Shown: positions 44,180 through 56,872 of the stretch, piece after piece
Layout: each line of letters starts with the position of its first letter
Position numbering within the stretch: the stretch's first letter is position 1
The notes under the pieces: generated by a model
Told to the model about the DNA's origin: nothing
Seen by the model: the letters and a program-made list of their open reading frames with translations, nothing else
Database searches by the model: none
Position numbers and translations under genes: made by a program
Assembly: GCA_029582155.1 (NCBI GenBank)
Contig: CM055895.1
Coordinates: forward strand, 8,180,544-8,244,543
Origin: Panopea generosa
Taxonomy: Eukaryota > Mollusca > Bivalvia > Adapedonta > Hiatellidae
DNA length: 64,000 nt
Reading direction: 5' to 3'

Positions 44180-46640
44180 AAGTTCATCAATCATATCAGA
44201 GTTATGGAGCAGACAGAGACAGTGAATTCATATTCCCCACTCAAAAGGACCTTAAGTAGTGTATTACAATGTCTTAGGTGTGAAAAAAAACATTGTAATG
44301 TGAAAAATATTAAAATATTTTGTATGTGGGTGTAATTATGTGCGAGTTGAAATAAAATCAAGGCAAAGGTTAAACAATAAATGAAGAAACAGATAAGTGA
44401 GATTGAAATTTCACAGTGTGAGGTGGTAGAACATAAAAATAAAGTAAAAGTACAAAAAAAAAAAATTTTCCTTAGAAGAGTGTAACGACAGTAATGACAC
44501 AGAAAACTGACAAAAGAGAGATCATTATTTTCTGAAGACCTGTCCCCAACTCCCCATATAAAGTTCCAATTATAGGCTGAAATGCAAAGTTGCAAATGAA
44601 TGACATTTCATTAAAAATATCAAAGAGCCATAACTCTATAAAAGAATCACTTTCACAGTAACACCAAGACCACTGGCTCAAACTCAGACACTGTATCTGC
44701 TGCACAGCAAATTTTATTTGAATTGGCTTACAACTCTCAGAAGAGTTTCGTCTGCAAGGTTATGGGCTCAACTGTGATATAAAATTTGAGTAAGAACCAT
44801 AAATAAATAAAAACATTAAATCAGAACACTAAAATCACAGGCTCATGTTTAGACTATGTTACTGTTGTGCAGCAAGTTTCATCTGAATCAGTTCAAAATT
44901 GTGGGAGTTGCATTTCTAAGGTACGAAGTGTGACATAACATTTAAGTTAAATCATTGAATCATACAGAAGTATGTTCAGACCATGTTCTCGTTGTTGAGC
45001 AAGTTTCATTTGAATTGGGTTAAAACTCTGTGTGTGTGTGTGTGGGTGGGGGGATTGCATGCAAGGTTGTCGGTCCAAAACGCGACGGATGGACAGACAC
45101 CATTTTTCCCCTATAGAAACATTCCGTGAGCAAGATTGTGCAGTGACATTCAATGTGACCATGACCTTAAAGACGGGGACACAAATATTGGGTTCTGCAT
45201 GCCATGCTGATGTGATGACTACATGTGACAAACTTTGAAATCCACCAATCCTTGCCAAATTTATGGACTGGCCAGAAATAAGTCTTGTAAGCCAGAATGG
45301 CATTCAACTCACGTGTTAAAGATGGGGGCTACATGTTGGGTTCTGAACATTCTCCCTATGTGATAAATAAACATGCCAAATTTTTTTGAAATCCATCCAT
45401 GCATACCAGAGTTATGGACCAGACAAGGCTTTTATATACTATTATTATATACAATGACATTCAGTGCGACTTTAACCTTGAAAATAGGGACGACTGCCTC
45501 CAAGTGATGAATAAATATGCAGTTTTGTTTTTAAAATGATCGCCGATTTATGGAGTGAACACGGTTTTGATATTATGTTTACATGTAATTTTATATCCCC
45601 TACCCACGACATTAAGCGCAACCTTCACTTTCTAGATGGGGACACATATTAGGTTCTGCACGTTGCCTCGATATGATGAGTAAATTGGGCATATTTTGGA
45701 ATCCATCAATGCATGCCAGTTATGGGGCATACACAGATTTTTAATGGACAGACAGATTTGTTTACAATTCTGTTAGCAAGTTTTCCATTCAATAAGGGCC
45801 AGGCTGACTGTAACCATAAAACATCTAAATTTGAGTATGCATTCAATGCCAATGACATCAATTCTGAACAGTTTCAACATTACGTTTTAATATGCACAAC
45901 TTTAAAACATTTGAAATGCAAATATTATTCAGAAGTTTTCTAATGGAGCAGTTTTAAATCCAGCTCGAGTGCATGCTTAAGTCTAGCACAATCTTTATCC
46001 GCAATTTATTTCTAACAGAGTAATCAAGATAAAGGATTAAATTACGAAAAAAAATAAAAATGTGTTCACAGATGACCTGCTATATTTTTTAACAAAAATT
46101 AAGTAAAAAAAAGGGGCCATAATTCCTATAAAATTAGATAAACACCGACAAATATCAACTTGACCTGTATTTTATACTTTAATATACAGCTGCACACTAA
46201 ATATTTATTAAATAGAAAAACCCTCTCTAACATTATTAATAGGAAATTGTTAATTTTCCAAAAATTAAATTAAAAACAGCTCTTGACCATCATGGTCAAA
46301 TATCAAACTTGACCTGTATTTTATAATTATACTGGTACACATCATAAAATTGTATCAACATCGGCCCTTTCAGAAATTAATGATTGGAAACAATTTTTTT
46401 TTACTTCAGACGGATGCACACACGGACAGACAGGCAAAACTTAATATCCTATTGCTGACATTTTTCTGTTTGCCCTTATTTTACCACTGATAAATAAATA
46501 ACAAGTTGCTACAGTCCGCCATATTTTTATGGGCTCAGTTTATTAGACAAGATCTGTAAGTAGCTAAATTGGACACTGAATTAGAGATCAATATACATGT
46601 GAGATAAACAAAGAGCAATATGGATATAAAACAAACAATT
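44180..46640. repeat. Decayed interspersed repeat arrays; no gene
   Basis: Phrases such as 'agttatggagcagacagag', 'caagtttcatctgaatc', 'gaccagacaagg' and 'gcatgccagttatgg' recur at irregular 100-250-bp spacing. This suggests diverged tandem units of an interspersed repeat. ORFs of up to 134 codons on both strands are not supported by splice sites or domains. Confidence 0.5.
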
Positions 46641-48443
46641 TCAACACAGTAGCATTTTGTTCACTTTTATTCATTTCAGTTTTATTTGACAGCTGATACA
46701 ATTTTAAAAACAAATACAATATTCATGATTTCAGTGATACTTTTACAATTACATGTACAAAAAAATTTAAAATATGCAAATGATGTGGTACTGGTAATAA
46801 CATGATAATCCTGGTGATTTAAGACTTTTTTTCATAAATGTATAGAAATGTGCATACCTGAATTCTCAGGTAGTAACTGGACAATTGTTCACTTACTATT
46901 AACAATTATAAATCCAAGACCTCATATATCAAGTTCTTATCTGTTTTCAAATAAAAAGTTAATTAATCACAGAGTAGGATGAACTGTAGGAGAAAATCAA
47001 TGTCTTAAATTGAAAACTTTAGGCAACTTTCTATTGCCCTACTAATGGGGAACAACTGATGTTTTATTTTCACACAATTCTCATGTCAGAAGAATAAATC
47101 ATTCTTAATGATGTTGCTTATGGGTACATGAAATTTAGATTCAGGAAAATCTATGCCTTATCACAAAGATTTTGACATGTGTATATTTCTATCCTCTTGT
47201 GATCACTCTTTCCTATCGCATTAATAGCATCAAAGTCATTATAAAAAGTCACAATAAAATTTCCTCCAAGTAAAAGCCCCAGATAAGCTCCAAATGAGCA
47301 TTGTACTTGTTAAATTTCTATGCAATGCTTATTTTCAAAATGTAAAGGGTAAAATGAACATTTTAATCAAGTTGCTATTTGAAATCAACACTGTAATATC
47401 TAACCCCGGAAAAAATGCAGAAATCCTTATCTGGTGTGCAAGAAATAGTTTTGTCCACTTCTATCCAAATAGTAAAAAAAGGAATGAATGAATGAATAAG
47501 AGTTTTACGGCGTACCAACACATTATAGGTTATTTGACGCCAACAGGAAGGAAGATTCCAGGTTCACTCTACATGTACAAAAACAACAAATTAACATACA
47601 GATTTAAAAAAATACACCAACAAATTAAAATGCAGAATGAACCTAGAACCTTGATACCTGCAGAACTGCAGTGTTTCAGCAAATTCCATTGTATTACTCA
47701 AATTGTCGCTTCTTATGACATGCATGAGCCACAGTGGTCCTATTCTTGCCATCACTCATATGGCTCCCTAAAACCACACAGGGGTTGATAATTTAACCAC
47801 AATAGTGAACATGACAAAAAATGATAAAATGAACATAACACCCATTCGGAGGATTCCTACCCCTCTGCAGAGATCGGCAGTGATTCTATTCTTAGCCGGA
47901 ACCACGCGGGCTGTTAAAAAAAAAAAAGAAGAGGAAATTGAAAGTAAAAAAGGAAATTGAAAGATATGACATTGTCATTGTCAACTCAGGTAACATATTC
48001 TCTATAAAACTAGGACTACCAACGAGAGTGGGAGGATTGCTAAAGATAAAAAAATCAACTTTAGGGACAAAAATCCATTCCAAGAAGCATTTTCATCCAT
48101 TCCAAATAGATATATTGACCAGAACTGAACTATGAATTTCAGAGATGTCTGAAAAGGTTGTAAGTTTAGTCTATGGCAGCAATTTCAACATAAAATTATA
48201 AGGAAATCCCACCCTGGGATATACCATAATGTTCACAAAGATACTGACGACACAATTATTCAGACTAAGAAAATATATGTTTCCTTATTTTTTAAAACTA
48301 AAAAGAAACACCAAAAAAAAAAAACAACACATACATAATTTAGTTTAAAAATCGACTTTCTTTCCTAAGCACCTTCACTTTTTTTTTCTTTCCAATTTAT
48401 TGGACATATCTAGCCACAACCATAGAAACATTTAATGTCTCTC
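46641..48443 (-). other. Probable 3' UTR of the RNA-binding-type gene, with an R430 insertion
   Basis: Non-coding sequence follows the TGA stop at 48444-48446. AATAAA (- strand) at 48396-48401 lies only about 45 bases after the stop. Further AATAAA motifs near 46665-46690 could end a longer 3' UTR containing the R430 element at 47488-47912. Which is used cannot be told from sequence alone. Confidence 0.4.
47488..47912 (+). mobile_element. R430 interspersed element, forward copy
   Basis: It begins 'tgaatgaatgaataagagtt' and 'ttacggcgtaccaacacatt', passes 'cgccaacaggaaggaagatt' and 'cttgatacctgcagaactgc', and ends 'cttagccggaaccacgcggg' just before an A-run. The 98-codon frame inside is repeat-derived. 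Confidence 0.86.
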
Positions 48444-48769
48444 TCACCACCGATACTGTCCACTGTTCCCTGTATTCCTTGAATTTACATTAGAGGAGAT
48501 AGGATAAGTTGTGTTGTTTCCATAGTTACTGGTTCCTGTACCAGTCATATTGGCGCTACCTGGATTGTTGTAACTCTGGCCTGTGAAGGTGCCGGTAACT
48601 CCAATTGGGTTGCCATAGTTATTACTTTGATTGTTGTTGTTGTTGGTAGGCTGGTTGCCGTAACTCCCCATTTGATTGTTGCTGTAAGTACTACTGGGGA
48701 TACTATAGCCTGATCCTTGGTTTCCATAGTTACTGTATCCTTGGTAGCTGTAAGTTGAACTGCTTGTCC
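48444..48769 (-). CDS. RNA-binding-type protein, terminal coding exon (Tyr/Ser/Asn/Gly-rich tail)
   Basis: After the acceptor 'aagtgacttttcag'-type sequence ('cttttcag'), the exon enters in phase 1. It encodes 108 residues, beginning TSSSTYSYQGYSNYGNQGSG, with a PTNNNNNQSNNYGN stretch, and ending NTGNSGQYRW before TGA. Low-complexity Tyr/Asn/Gln/Ser/Gly composition is typical of prion-like tails of RNA-binding proteins that condense into granules; function is inferred from composition only. Confidence 0.85.
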
Positions 48770-49824
48770 CTGAAAAGTCATGAAAGGTGTCAATATACTT
48801 CAAATATTCACATAGCTAGGTTCATCAGGTCTGAATACTCTCAACTCAACTCAGTTTTATTAAGTTACTTGCTACATAAGTGCCATTGACCAAAACAGCT
48901 AAAGGCCATTATAAATCAATTGCTAGATTATTATCCAAATTTTTCTTAAAAACAGGGAGGGCGGGAGGATTTTATTTTTTATTTTTATTTTTAAAATTTT
49001 TGAAGTTTTTTTTTTAATAAAAAAAAACCCAAAAAATTTTAATTTATTTTTATGAAAATAAAAGGGTCTGGGTAGCATGACTGGGATGATAATCAAGCAA
49101 TTAATTTATTATGGCCTAACTGACATTGGCAACGAATTTACATTATTCATTAAATACATACAACACATCAACACATCAAATAAAGATAATTACATTTGTT
49201 TAATCGTATTTCTCACACACAGAGATTCTTTTATATATCTACCGTGTAAATTAACCTGCACTCTTTTATTATTTTTTTGACATATTTTTTAATTTTTGAA
49301 TAGTTGTCAACGCTTGATTGTGTATATATTTTGTTCTACTAATTCTATATTTAATACTGGTACCAAGAAGAGATGTGAAAAATATGTGGAAAACATGATC
49401 TACTGGCACTGAGCCTAGAATCGGGTTGTAGTGGTTGTTGATGTGTTCTCTGACCAAGATTATGACTGTTTTGTCTCACTGAACAAGGCATTTTATTCAC
49501 GTATGCTTGATTGTTGTTATTGTTGTCTGGTTCAACCAAAAACATCGAATGATTTGTTAGAACTTGTTTCACAACCAATGTCAAATAAATATATTTTAAA
49601 CTAGATGTAAACAAGTTTATGTTGTAACAATCTGTTTTACTAATGCATTGTATTACACATCCCATGAAGCAATTCAAAGTATGGAATGATCCTTGCCCTA
49701 TACCCAACATCATGAAGAATATCAGCATCACACCAAAATATGACAAAACTTTACAAAAAATCTGTAACAGCCCTCATATAATAAAAATATTGTGTATATT
49801 ACAATAAACAGGCATCACTAGTAC

Positions 49825-50115
49825 AGTTAAACTCCACCTTACAACCACCCAGATATTAAGACCACACCGCTATTACAGGCATTGGTTTTAGGGATGGATT
49901 TTTTCTTTCTTTATTCAATGGTTGGTAACTCCGGTAATACGGGCACCCCGCTAATCTGGTATTATGACCACCAAATCAGTCCCAATCACGGTCTTTGCTC
50001 TATTTTCACACCCTTTATTATGACCACTTATGTGATCAGACGCCTTGAGGAAAAATTTACAACATAACCAATGAGCCGATTTGTAGTTGTCGTTAAAAAT
50101 TGTGAAAACGACGAT
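49825..50115. repeat. Probable interspersed repeat in intron 7
   Basis: 'tacagttaaactccacctta' followed by several 'ttatgaccacc'-type phrases and 'ccaatcacggtctttgctc' has the look of a decayed interspersed repeat. Overlapping ORFs on both strands are not supported. Confidence 0.4.
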
Positions 50116-50409
50116 AAACAAAGAGATTGGGGACAAAGGAGAGAGTGTTGTAAAAGCAAACTTTGTAGTCGTTGGAATATGCAACCTGTCAAAAAACAGG
50201 TGTCTATGGAGAATGAAAACCAGTAAGTTTGCATCTTTTAATTGCTTAATTGGTATTTTGTGACAGATAGACAGGCGGGCGGACAGATAAAACTACAAAG
50301 ACAATGTCTCTTTGAGATGGGTAGATATAACTAAGTTCCTGTAAAATTTTATAAATAGGAAATTTAAGGCTGATTAGAAGGGAAGGTTAATTATAACCAT
50401 TTAACATAC

Positions 50410-50448
50410 CTGGGATGCTGTAATTACTTCCCTGCCGATCACGGTTAT
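50410..50448 (-). CDS. RNA-binding-type protein, 39-bp microexon
   Basis: A 13-codon exon, phase 1 to phase 1, encodes NRDRQGSNYSIP within DNRDRQGSNYSIPG. It has acceptor 'gtgtattccag' and donor GTATGT. Because both phases are 1, skipping it would keep the reading frame, so it could be alternatively spliced. Confidence 0.82.
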
Positions 50449-51439
50449 CTGGAATACACATGAAAAATAATTGAAACTACTATAGAATATTACAGGATTA
50501 AATGTCAATATACAACCAAGTTAAATTTGACAATGGTGGTATGTGAGATAAATTAGGCACCTATCAGAGTATATTTCTTTACATGAATAATTACTATTTA
50601 CTAAAAAAATATCCACAAGTTTAAGACTGGGGGTGTGTGGGTGTCTGGAATGCATGTTTACATGAATACATTGACTATACAAAAGATCAAACTTCTATGA
50701 AATATACAACTGTGGTTGTAGTTCTGAGGGAAAATATGAACAAATATGGTTTTGGTAGAGGAAGAATTCTGATCCATACACACACATCTGAGTAGAACCA
50801 CCATCTTACCACAACTGGCTCACATTTAAGCATTTTACTGGTGTGAGTGGCAAATTTTCTCACAATAAGCATATGCTGGTGAGAGCATTGCCAAGTGAAC
50901 AAAGAATTAAGCAAAATTCCTTGTGGGTCACGTTGAACACTTCTGTGAAGTCATTTGATAATCGCTTCATACATTTGGCAGAAACAACCACTATACAAAA
51001 ATACGCAGCAACCACAAGCCCAAGTCCTACACGTGAAATTGATTTTTGAGTTACCAACCTAGGTTTGCACGCAAGACATTGTCATATTATGTTGAGCATG
51101 TCTGTGAAAATTGCTAAGTGCATTTGGAAGTTACACGCCCGACACAGTCAATAGTGCAGTATATGGAAATACACAGTCTCAATATGCTAAAGCCCTGTAC
51201 ATGGGCCAACCACCCAAGTTTTATGTGGGACAAGTCATCATGTTATACAAAACGTTTCTGTGAATGCCAAGGAAATGCAAGAAAAATAACTTTGTTGTTT
51301 CAAAACTGATCAGTTTGCATAAAAAAAATTTGGTCACAATCCAATTAAAATCAATAATGCTATTTTATATGACAAAATTCAATATTTAATCAATAAAGGG
51401 CCACAACACAACACAAGCATGAGTCAATTCATCAAGTGC

Positions 51440-51582
51440 CATAACTCTGACCACAATCTGTTCTGATGTGGCCAGTTCCACTGAGCTATTACAAAAACAT
51501 AAGGTAAGACAGTGTTCACAAGACACAGAGGTAAGCGATCTTGAGACAGCACCATAGACCACTCGACTAAGGAGGACTCTAA
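51440..51582 (-). repeat. SINE family S4, reverse, head portion
   Basis: 'gtaagcgatcttgagacagc' and 'ccatagaccactcgactaag' then 'gaggac' match the S4 head at 24050-24100. The rest is diverged. Confidence 0.5.
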
Positions 51583-52099
51583 TCATTCTGACCAAGTCTG
51601 ATTAGGATCAGATCAAAACTGAAAGTCTGACGGTGTTTATTAGACCAAATCAGCATTTTTTCATCAATAATGGGCCATATTCATGTCCATTCTGATCATA
51701 TATAGCCGTTTTTTTAATAGCTTTCATTAATATAAACATTCTGACCAAGTTTTGTCAAGACTGGACAAAAATTAAAGGTGCTAAAGTGTCCAGAAAAGTT
51801 AATGGATGGACGACAGCCAGAATAAAGGCGGCCAAAATACCTTGATATAAGCTCTTCTGGCCTTTGGGCAATATAACTAAAACTATTAAAAGTAATTTAT
51901 ATTTCAAATGTGTAAAATGTATAAACAAATCATAATCATAAACAGGGCTGAAGTAGTAATTGGGTTCTACCTCTGATGGCATCTCATAAACACTACCCAG
52001 TACCTAAAACCAATAGTGAGCACAAGGTTCTGACTGTACTGCCATCAAGTTAAAACAAATGATCAAACATCTAAATGACGAATGAAGTCCCTCACAAAC

Positions 52100-52296
52100 C
52101 TGCATTACCGCTTCCCATCTGGTAGAGACGTTTGGCTTCCAAATCCTTGTCCTTATTGTAGTCGTCTTTTCTCTTGCGTTTTCTGTCGTTTCCTGCATTG
52201 TTACCTCCCCTATTGTAGCCTCCGCCACCACCCGAGTAACTGTTGCTACTGTTGTAATCATCGCGGCGACCACCACGATCACCATCTCCACCCCTA
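52100..52296 (-). CDS. RNA-binding-type protein, RGG-block exon
   Basis: It enters in phase 2 and leaves in phase 1. It encodes SRGGDGDRGGRRDDYNSSNS, then YSGGGGGYNRGGNNAG, a basic DRKRKRKDDYNKDKDLEAKR and LYQMGSGNA. RGG/RG repeats bind RNA and are arginine-methylation targets in other proteins. KRKRK is a plausible nuclear localisation signal. The + strand frame of 72 codons over it is a shadow. Confidence 0.87.
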
Positions 52297-53189
52297 CTGA
52301 TATGATTTTGTGCATATATAATTATGGTGAAGAAGAACTTGCTATGTAATAATATAAATGTATGCAAATCTATGAACAAATAGGGTCCTGACTGGCTGAA
52401 TGACTCCTGTATAACGACTCCTCGTCTTATGTGACTGTTCAAAACTGGCAAGTTTAAAGACTGGTTGCAAGGTTGCAGAAAACTGAAATGATGCCGAAAA
52501 GCAAAGTGTATATGCACACTGGGTTTTCACAATGTTCCATAGCCAGTTTTGTCAAAGCATGGTCATTGTGGAGAATAAAAAAAGAGCAAAATTTTTCATT
52601 CTACAGAAAATTCAAAGTGCCACAACTTGACCACAAATCACTGAATGAGAATGCAAAGCTTCAGACTGATGCTTCCCAGCAAGTTTTAGGATTCCATCTG
52701 AGGGTTCATGAGAAGGAGTCCAGAGAAGATTTTTCATTCTAACATTAAAAGGGCCATAACTCAGTTAAAAAATGTTGAACCTGGACACAAAAGGGAAAGT
52801 CCACACACTTATCTTTCCCAGTAACTCCAACAACAGATGTCGAAAATCTCCAGTCAAGATTTTTAAATCCGACAATGCAAAGGGCCATAACTGAGTAAAA
52901 AATCACTGAACTGGAGCATTAAAGGGATATGTATAATTAGGCCTCACACTGATCATTCCTAGTAATAAAACCGACAGACAACATATCATTTATAAATATG
53001 AAAACAATTATAGCTGAAAGTAATGAATATGGTAATCAATAGCATCTGCTGTATATGAACAAAACTTGTCATATAAATACTGTTTTATGTAAACACACAA
53101 TCTATTAATGTTTGAATGAAAAACAGAAAGAATGTCTTAAATCAGTTGGCTGTATATAGCACCCCTATCTTATAAACTTGGATGATCAC

Positions 53190-53430
53190 TTAACCCTTTA
53201 CTCCATAGATACGTGTTTCCCGCAACAATCACAGAAGGTCTTTGAAAACAGTGCAGGAAGAGTTCAGATTGCTTGTAACGAGCAATCTGAAAACTTCCTG
53301 CACTGTTTTCCACTCTGTCAGTTAATGTAAACATAATCACCCAATAATTCAAAAGCCTTCTATATTAGAGGTGTCCAAAGGCGTCTATATTAGAGATGTT
53401 AAAAGGCGTCTATATGAAGCAAAGGGTTAA
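53190..53430. mobile_element. piggyBac-like MITE with internal 30-bp hairpin
   Basis: TTAA at 53190-53193 and 53427-53430 is followed inward by CCCTTTACTCCATAGA and, reversed, CCCTTTGCTTCATATAGACG. TTAA duplications with CCC-starting TIRs are typical of piggyBac elements. Inside, 53244-53273 pairs with 53281-53310 (GAAAACAGTGCAGGAAG at both arm starts), with two mismatches and a 7-base loop. It lies in an intron of the RNA-binding-type gene. Confidence 0.8.
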
Positions 53431-53695
53431 GACAGTCTGAACTGTAGTTGCAAAGCAGTAAATGTAAAAAGTAAAATTATCATTTACATGAAGTTCTCAA
53501 ACAAAATTTGTTAAGCCATTTCAAATCACTGTCAACTGCGCTGAATACACAATAATCTTCTCTCATGATCAAATTTATATTGCAGGAAAGTCAAAAAAGT
53601 TTCCTGCATATTGTTCAATAAACAAAATATTATCTCATATATATCCTGCTAGAATACACTGTTATTCTTAAATAAAAAATTTGTTTTTGTTGTTG

Positions 53696-53975
53696 TTGTA
53701 TGGTGTTTAACGTCACATTCAACAATTAATTTTTCAGTCATACCGCAACGCTGCCTACTTGAGACAGTATTCTGAGCACTGCCACACTGGACCATCACAC
53801 CGCAGACACATGGTGTGATAACTCATCCAGCCACATTATACACCGAGCCAAAAATAACCTCTAACTTCTGAGCCCCAAGCGAAGAAGCTCCTAGTACCAT
53901 TTTTAAGTCTTTGGCATGACCCAGTCGGGGACCGAGCCCGCAACCTTCAGCATGCGTGGCCACTCTACAGTGTTT
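53696..53975 (-). repeat. SINE family S6, reverse copy
   Basis: 'gtatggtgtttaacgtcaca', 'tacttgagacagtattctga', 'gaagaagctcctagtaccat' and 'aagtctttggcatgacccag' run up to 20 bp from the exon at 53994. It ends 'ccgcaaccttcagcatgcgt' (reversed box B). Confidence 0.82.
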
Positions 53976-53993
53976 TAAAATGAGAAAACTAAC

Positions 53994-54083
53994 CTGCTTA
54001 TTTTTTCTTCCATCCTGGCTAATGTAGATTTCAGATACGCCATCATGGCCATTGGGTCGTCCTCTTTTTGTGCTTGAGCACCT
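53994..54083 (-). CDS. RNA-binding-type protein, helix-coding exon
   Basis: This 90-bp exon, phase 2 to 2, encodes GAQAQKEDDPMAMMAYLKST and LARMEEKIS. It is the only clearly helical, non-repetitive segment in the C-terminal part, possibly a short coiled coil or interaction motif. The acceptor is 'attttag' and the donor GTTAGT. Its length, a multiple of three, would allow in-frame skipping. Confidence 0.85.
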
Positions 54084-54606
54084 CTAAAATAAAACGAGAG
54101 AAGTTTTATATCCTTCAAGAGAGAGGGTTTTAGGTAGCAGGATCGCAAAAGCTCACCCTGGTAAGCTAAAAAAAAACTCAGAAAAATACAGCAAAAAGAT
54201 GGAATACATGAAAACCATGTAAAAAGCTGATTATTCAAGTATAATAACTGGGACTTTTTAAGTACCTATTAAAACTGGTGTTAAGGGCTTCGCTTGTAAA
54301 TACTTATAATTACAGGGTTGTGGTACTAGTAACATCATAGCATATGTATATCACATTTTGTTGTGTCAGCATTATTTCAACTGTCATGAGCATTTATTAT
54401 ATAAATGGTATGTTATTAAGTGATTTAAAGAGGTGTTTGCTAATATTTATTGACCCAACTAAAAATGGGATACTTTTTTAAACAAAATAACATTTTAAAT
54501 GACTGATGCAGATTTTACAGTATGCTGTTTGCTGGCTTCGAGCTGTCTGGAGAAAAAATTGTGCTTAATTACTACATAACTCAGAAACAATTACATTATT
54601 ACCCAC

Positions 54607-54851
54607 CTGTTGCCAAAGTCTGAATGACTTCTACTTGGCGATTGCTGGTTTCTGGACATATTTGAAGAACCGTGTTGGTTCCCTCCAAAATTTGATCTCT
54701 GCTGCTGCATACCTCCAAAAGAAGGCCTCGTGTTTCTGTTTGGTGAGCGGTCGCTGCTGCCCTGTGATCCAAATGAATTTCTCCTGTTGTCATTGGTAAA
54801 TCCCTGACCTCCCCCACGAGCACCCCGCTGATTTCTACCACCTCTATTCCG
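54607..54851 (-). CDS. RNA-binding-type protein, Arg/Gly/Asn/Ser-rich exon
   Basis: It enters in phase 0 after 'gtcataacag' and encodes RNRGGRNQRGARGGGQGF, then NDNRRNSFGSQGSSDRSPNR, SFGGMQQQRSNFGG and RNQQSPSRSHSDFGN, leaving in phase 2 at GTGGGT. RGG motifs and SPS/RSP sites suggest a methylated, phosphorylated disordered region. The 80-codon ATG frame at 54599-54841 is in another frame and is not the product. Confidence 0.86.
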
Positions 54852-56708
54852 CTGTTATGACAATAGATACAAAATATTCATAATACATGATTAACAAAAC
54901 CAAACAGTTAATTAATCAGACACTTTCTCGTGAAAGCTATTATATTGGATTTCCAGTTACCTTGAACAAAAACCATCACTTTTACAACACAAACCTTTAA
55001 TGATTGTTTCTTTAATATCGATGGAAGTTTTCTTTCAAACAAATTAGATGTAAGAATGCAAAGATTACATAGATCTGGAAGTTGAGGTTACTGAAGTCTG
55101 ATTTTGGCAGAGAAAGCACAGATAACATGTAATTGTTAAGATGAGCATGCCTTATGTGTATTATAGTGGTTTCCTATTTAATTACAAGATCTGTTTACAA
55201 ACAATTAAGATGTGACGATCAAACGACAACTTGAGAAACAAAATTAACAAGACTTTAGTGAGCTATACAAGGTCCTCTGTGGGTATGACTTATCATTTGA
55301 AAAGTAAAATGAAGTTTAACAAGGTTACAAGAATTCAGCGAAATGGTATGTCTCGCCATGTCCGCTTTGACCGTAAATACACACATGGGAGAGAAAAAAA
55401 TTAAAATACAATGACAAAAATGGCCGCATGTATCTGTAAAGCTCAAAAATTATTGTTTTAATCCAGTGGTAACAGAGAAATGACATTACAACTTCCATAA
55501 TATATTAAAGAGCGATAATTTACAATAGTAATTTGATTTGATGAATTTAGTAACAGCCACGATTTGCAAAAATATGACACAAGAATTTGCATTATATTCA
55601 TGCAAGATTTATCGAACTTGGTTAATGTAGTAGGTTGAATGACTAAGAAATATTGTAGGAAGTATTGTGTTAAGTTTCGATCAACTACGTTACGTGATTT
55701 TTGAGATATGAACTTGATGGTAGTTGCACACATAACTTTAACCAGTATTTCTAAGTAAAACATATGTAAAAAAAAAATAACTTTAACCAGTATTTCTAAG
55801 TAAAAAATATAAAAAAAATAAAAATAAAATAAAAATAAAAAATAAATTAAAACAAAATAAAAAGAAAATGTTTAATTTAAATAAATTAAAAAAAGAAGTA
55901 CTCAGCATCTGCATTATATCATGTAATGCAGGGTGTTAGTTGTAACTATAATCCAAGTATGAGTGTCCTAGCACTTGTACTTTTTGAGAAATAGTGTAAA
56001 AACGAAAACTTAATGTTGGAGCTAAATATAAATGTTCAACGCTGCCACCGTCGATGGAAAAGCAACACCTTAATCTCACTTTCGCTCCTTCGTCGCGGCG
56101 AGACAAAAACAGCATATTATTCTAATAGTCTGAGGGCAAAAACTCCATTGTTCCTGGTCTGATTACGCTGAATTTAAGGCATTGTGTTAGGAATAATGGC
56201 TGTTAATGTCTAATAAAACAAAAAATTAAATGAATACAAAGCATCTCATTGTTTTTACTTAAAATAAACATAATTCCGAATTTAAAATGTGCCAAAACAC
56301 AACAAAAAAGGGTTTTAATCAAAATGGTGAAAATGAAGTCCCCATTCTCAAAATAAATATTGCACACATATGGTTTGACAACCTTTCATTCGGATTCTTT
56401 TTAAGATGAACCATTTGCAATAGTACCGTATGTCACATAAAAATATGATAAATGGAAATCTCATTTAATACAAGACATGATGCAATTTTAAGCAAGAAAT
56501 CTTATTTTAATCTAACCTGGCTAGGTAGGCCAAGTAATGAAATATTATTTTGGCACGATTAAATATAAAAGTTTTATGGCAATAGGTGTCATCCGTATTT
56601 AATAGGCATGCTATATAGGAAAAAAATGTTTGCAATATCATTTTTTTTTTCAAATCACTGATATAGTTCCTATAACAACACACCCGAGAAGAAAATTGAC
56701 ACACTTAC

Positions 56709-56872
56709 CATTGAGGCAGCTGTCTGTGGTGATCTGACTGGCGAATTGTTTTTATTTCCAAAACCTGAAAATTGTCCAGACTGATTATTCCTTCTATCCT
56801 GACTGTTCCGGTTCATTTGATGACCTCCCCTTTTCACATTTCCTTTAATATTAAAGTGATTACCGCGACCCA
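56709..56872 (-). CDS. RNA-binding-type protein, Asn/Arg/Gly-rich exon
   Basis: It enters in phase 1 after 'tttttccag' and encodes VGRGNHFNIKGNVKRGGHQM, NRNSQDRRNNQSGQFSG and FGNKNNSPVRSPQTAASM. It leaves in phase 0 at GTAAGT. The peptide is basic, Asn-rich and disordered. Confidence 0.86.

Noticed and set aside
44191-44705. 134- and 77-codon - strand ORFs
   Set aside because: They lie in decayed repeat sequence, are Phe/Cys-rich by AT bias and have no recognisable domain.
54599-54841. 80-codon ATG ORF (- strand)
   Set aside because: It is in a different frame from the splice-consistent RGG-rich reading of the same exon.
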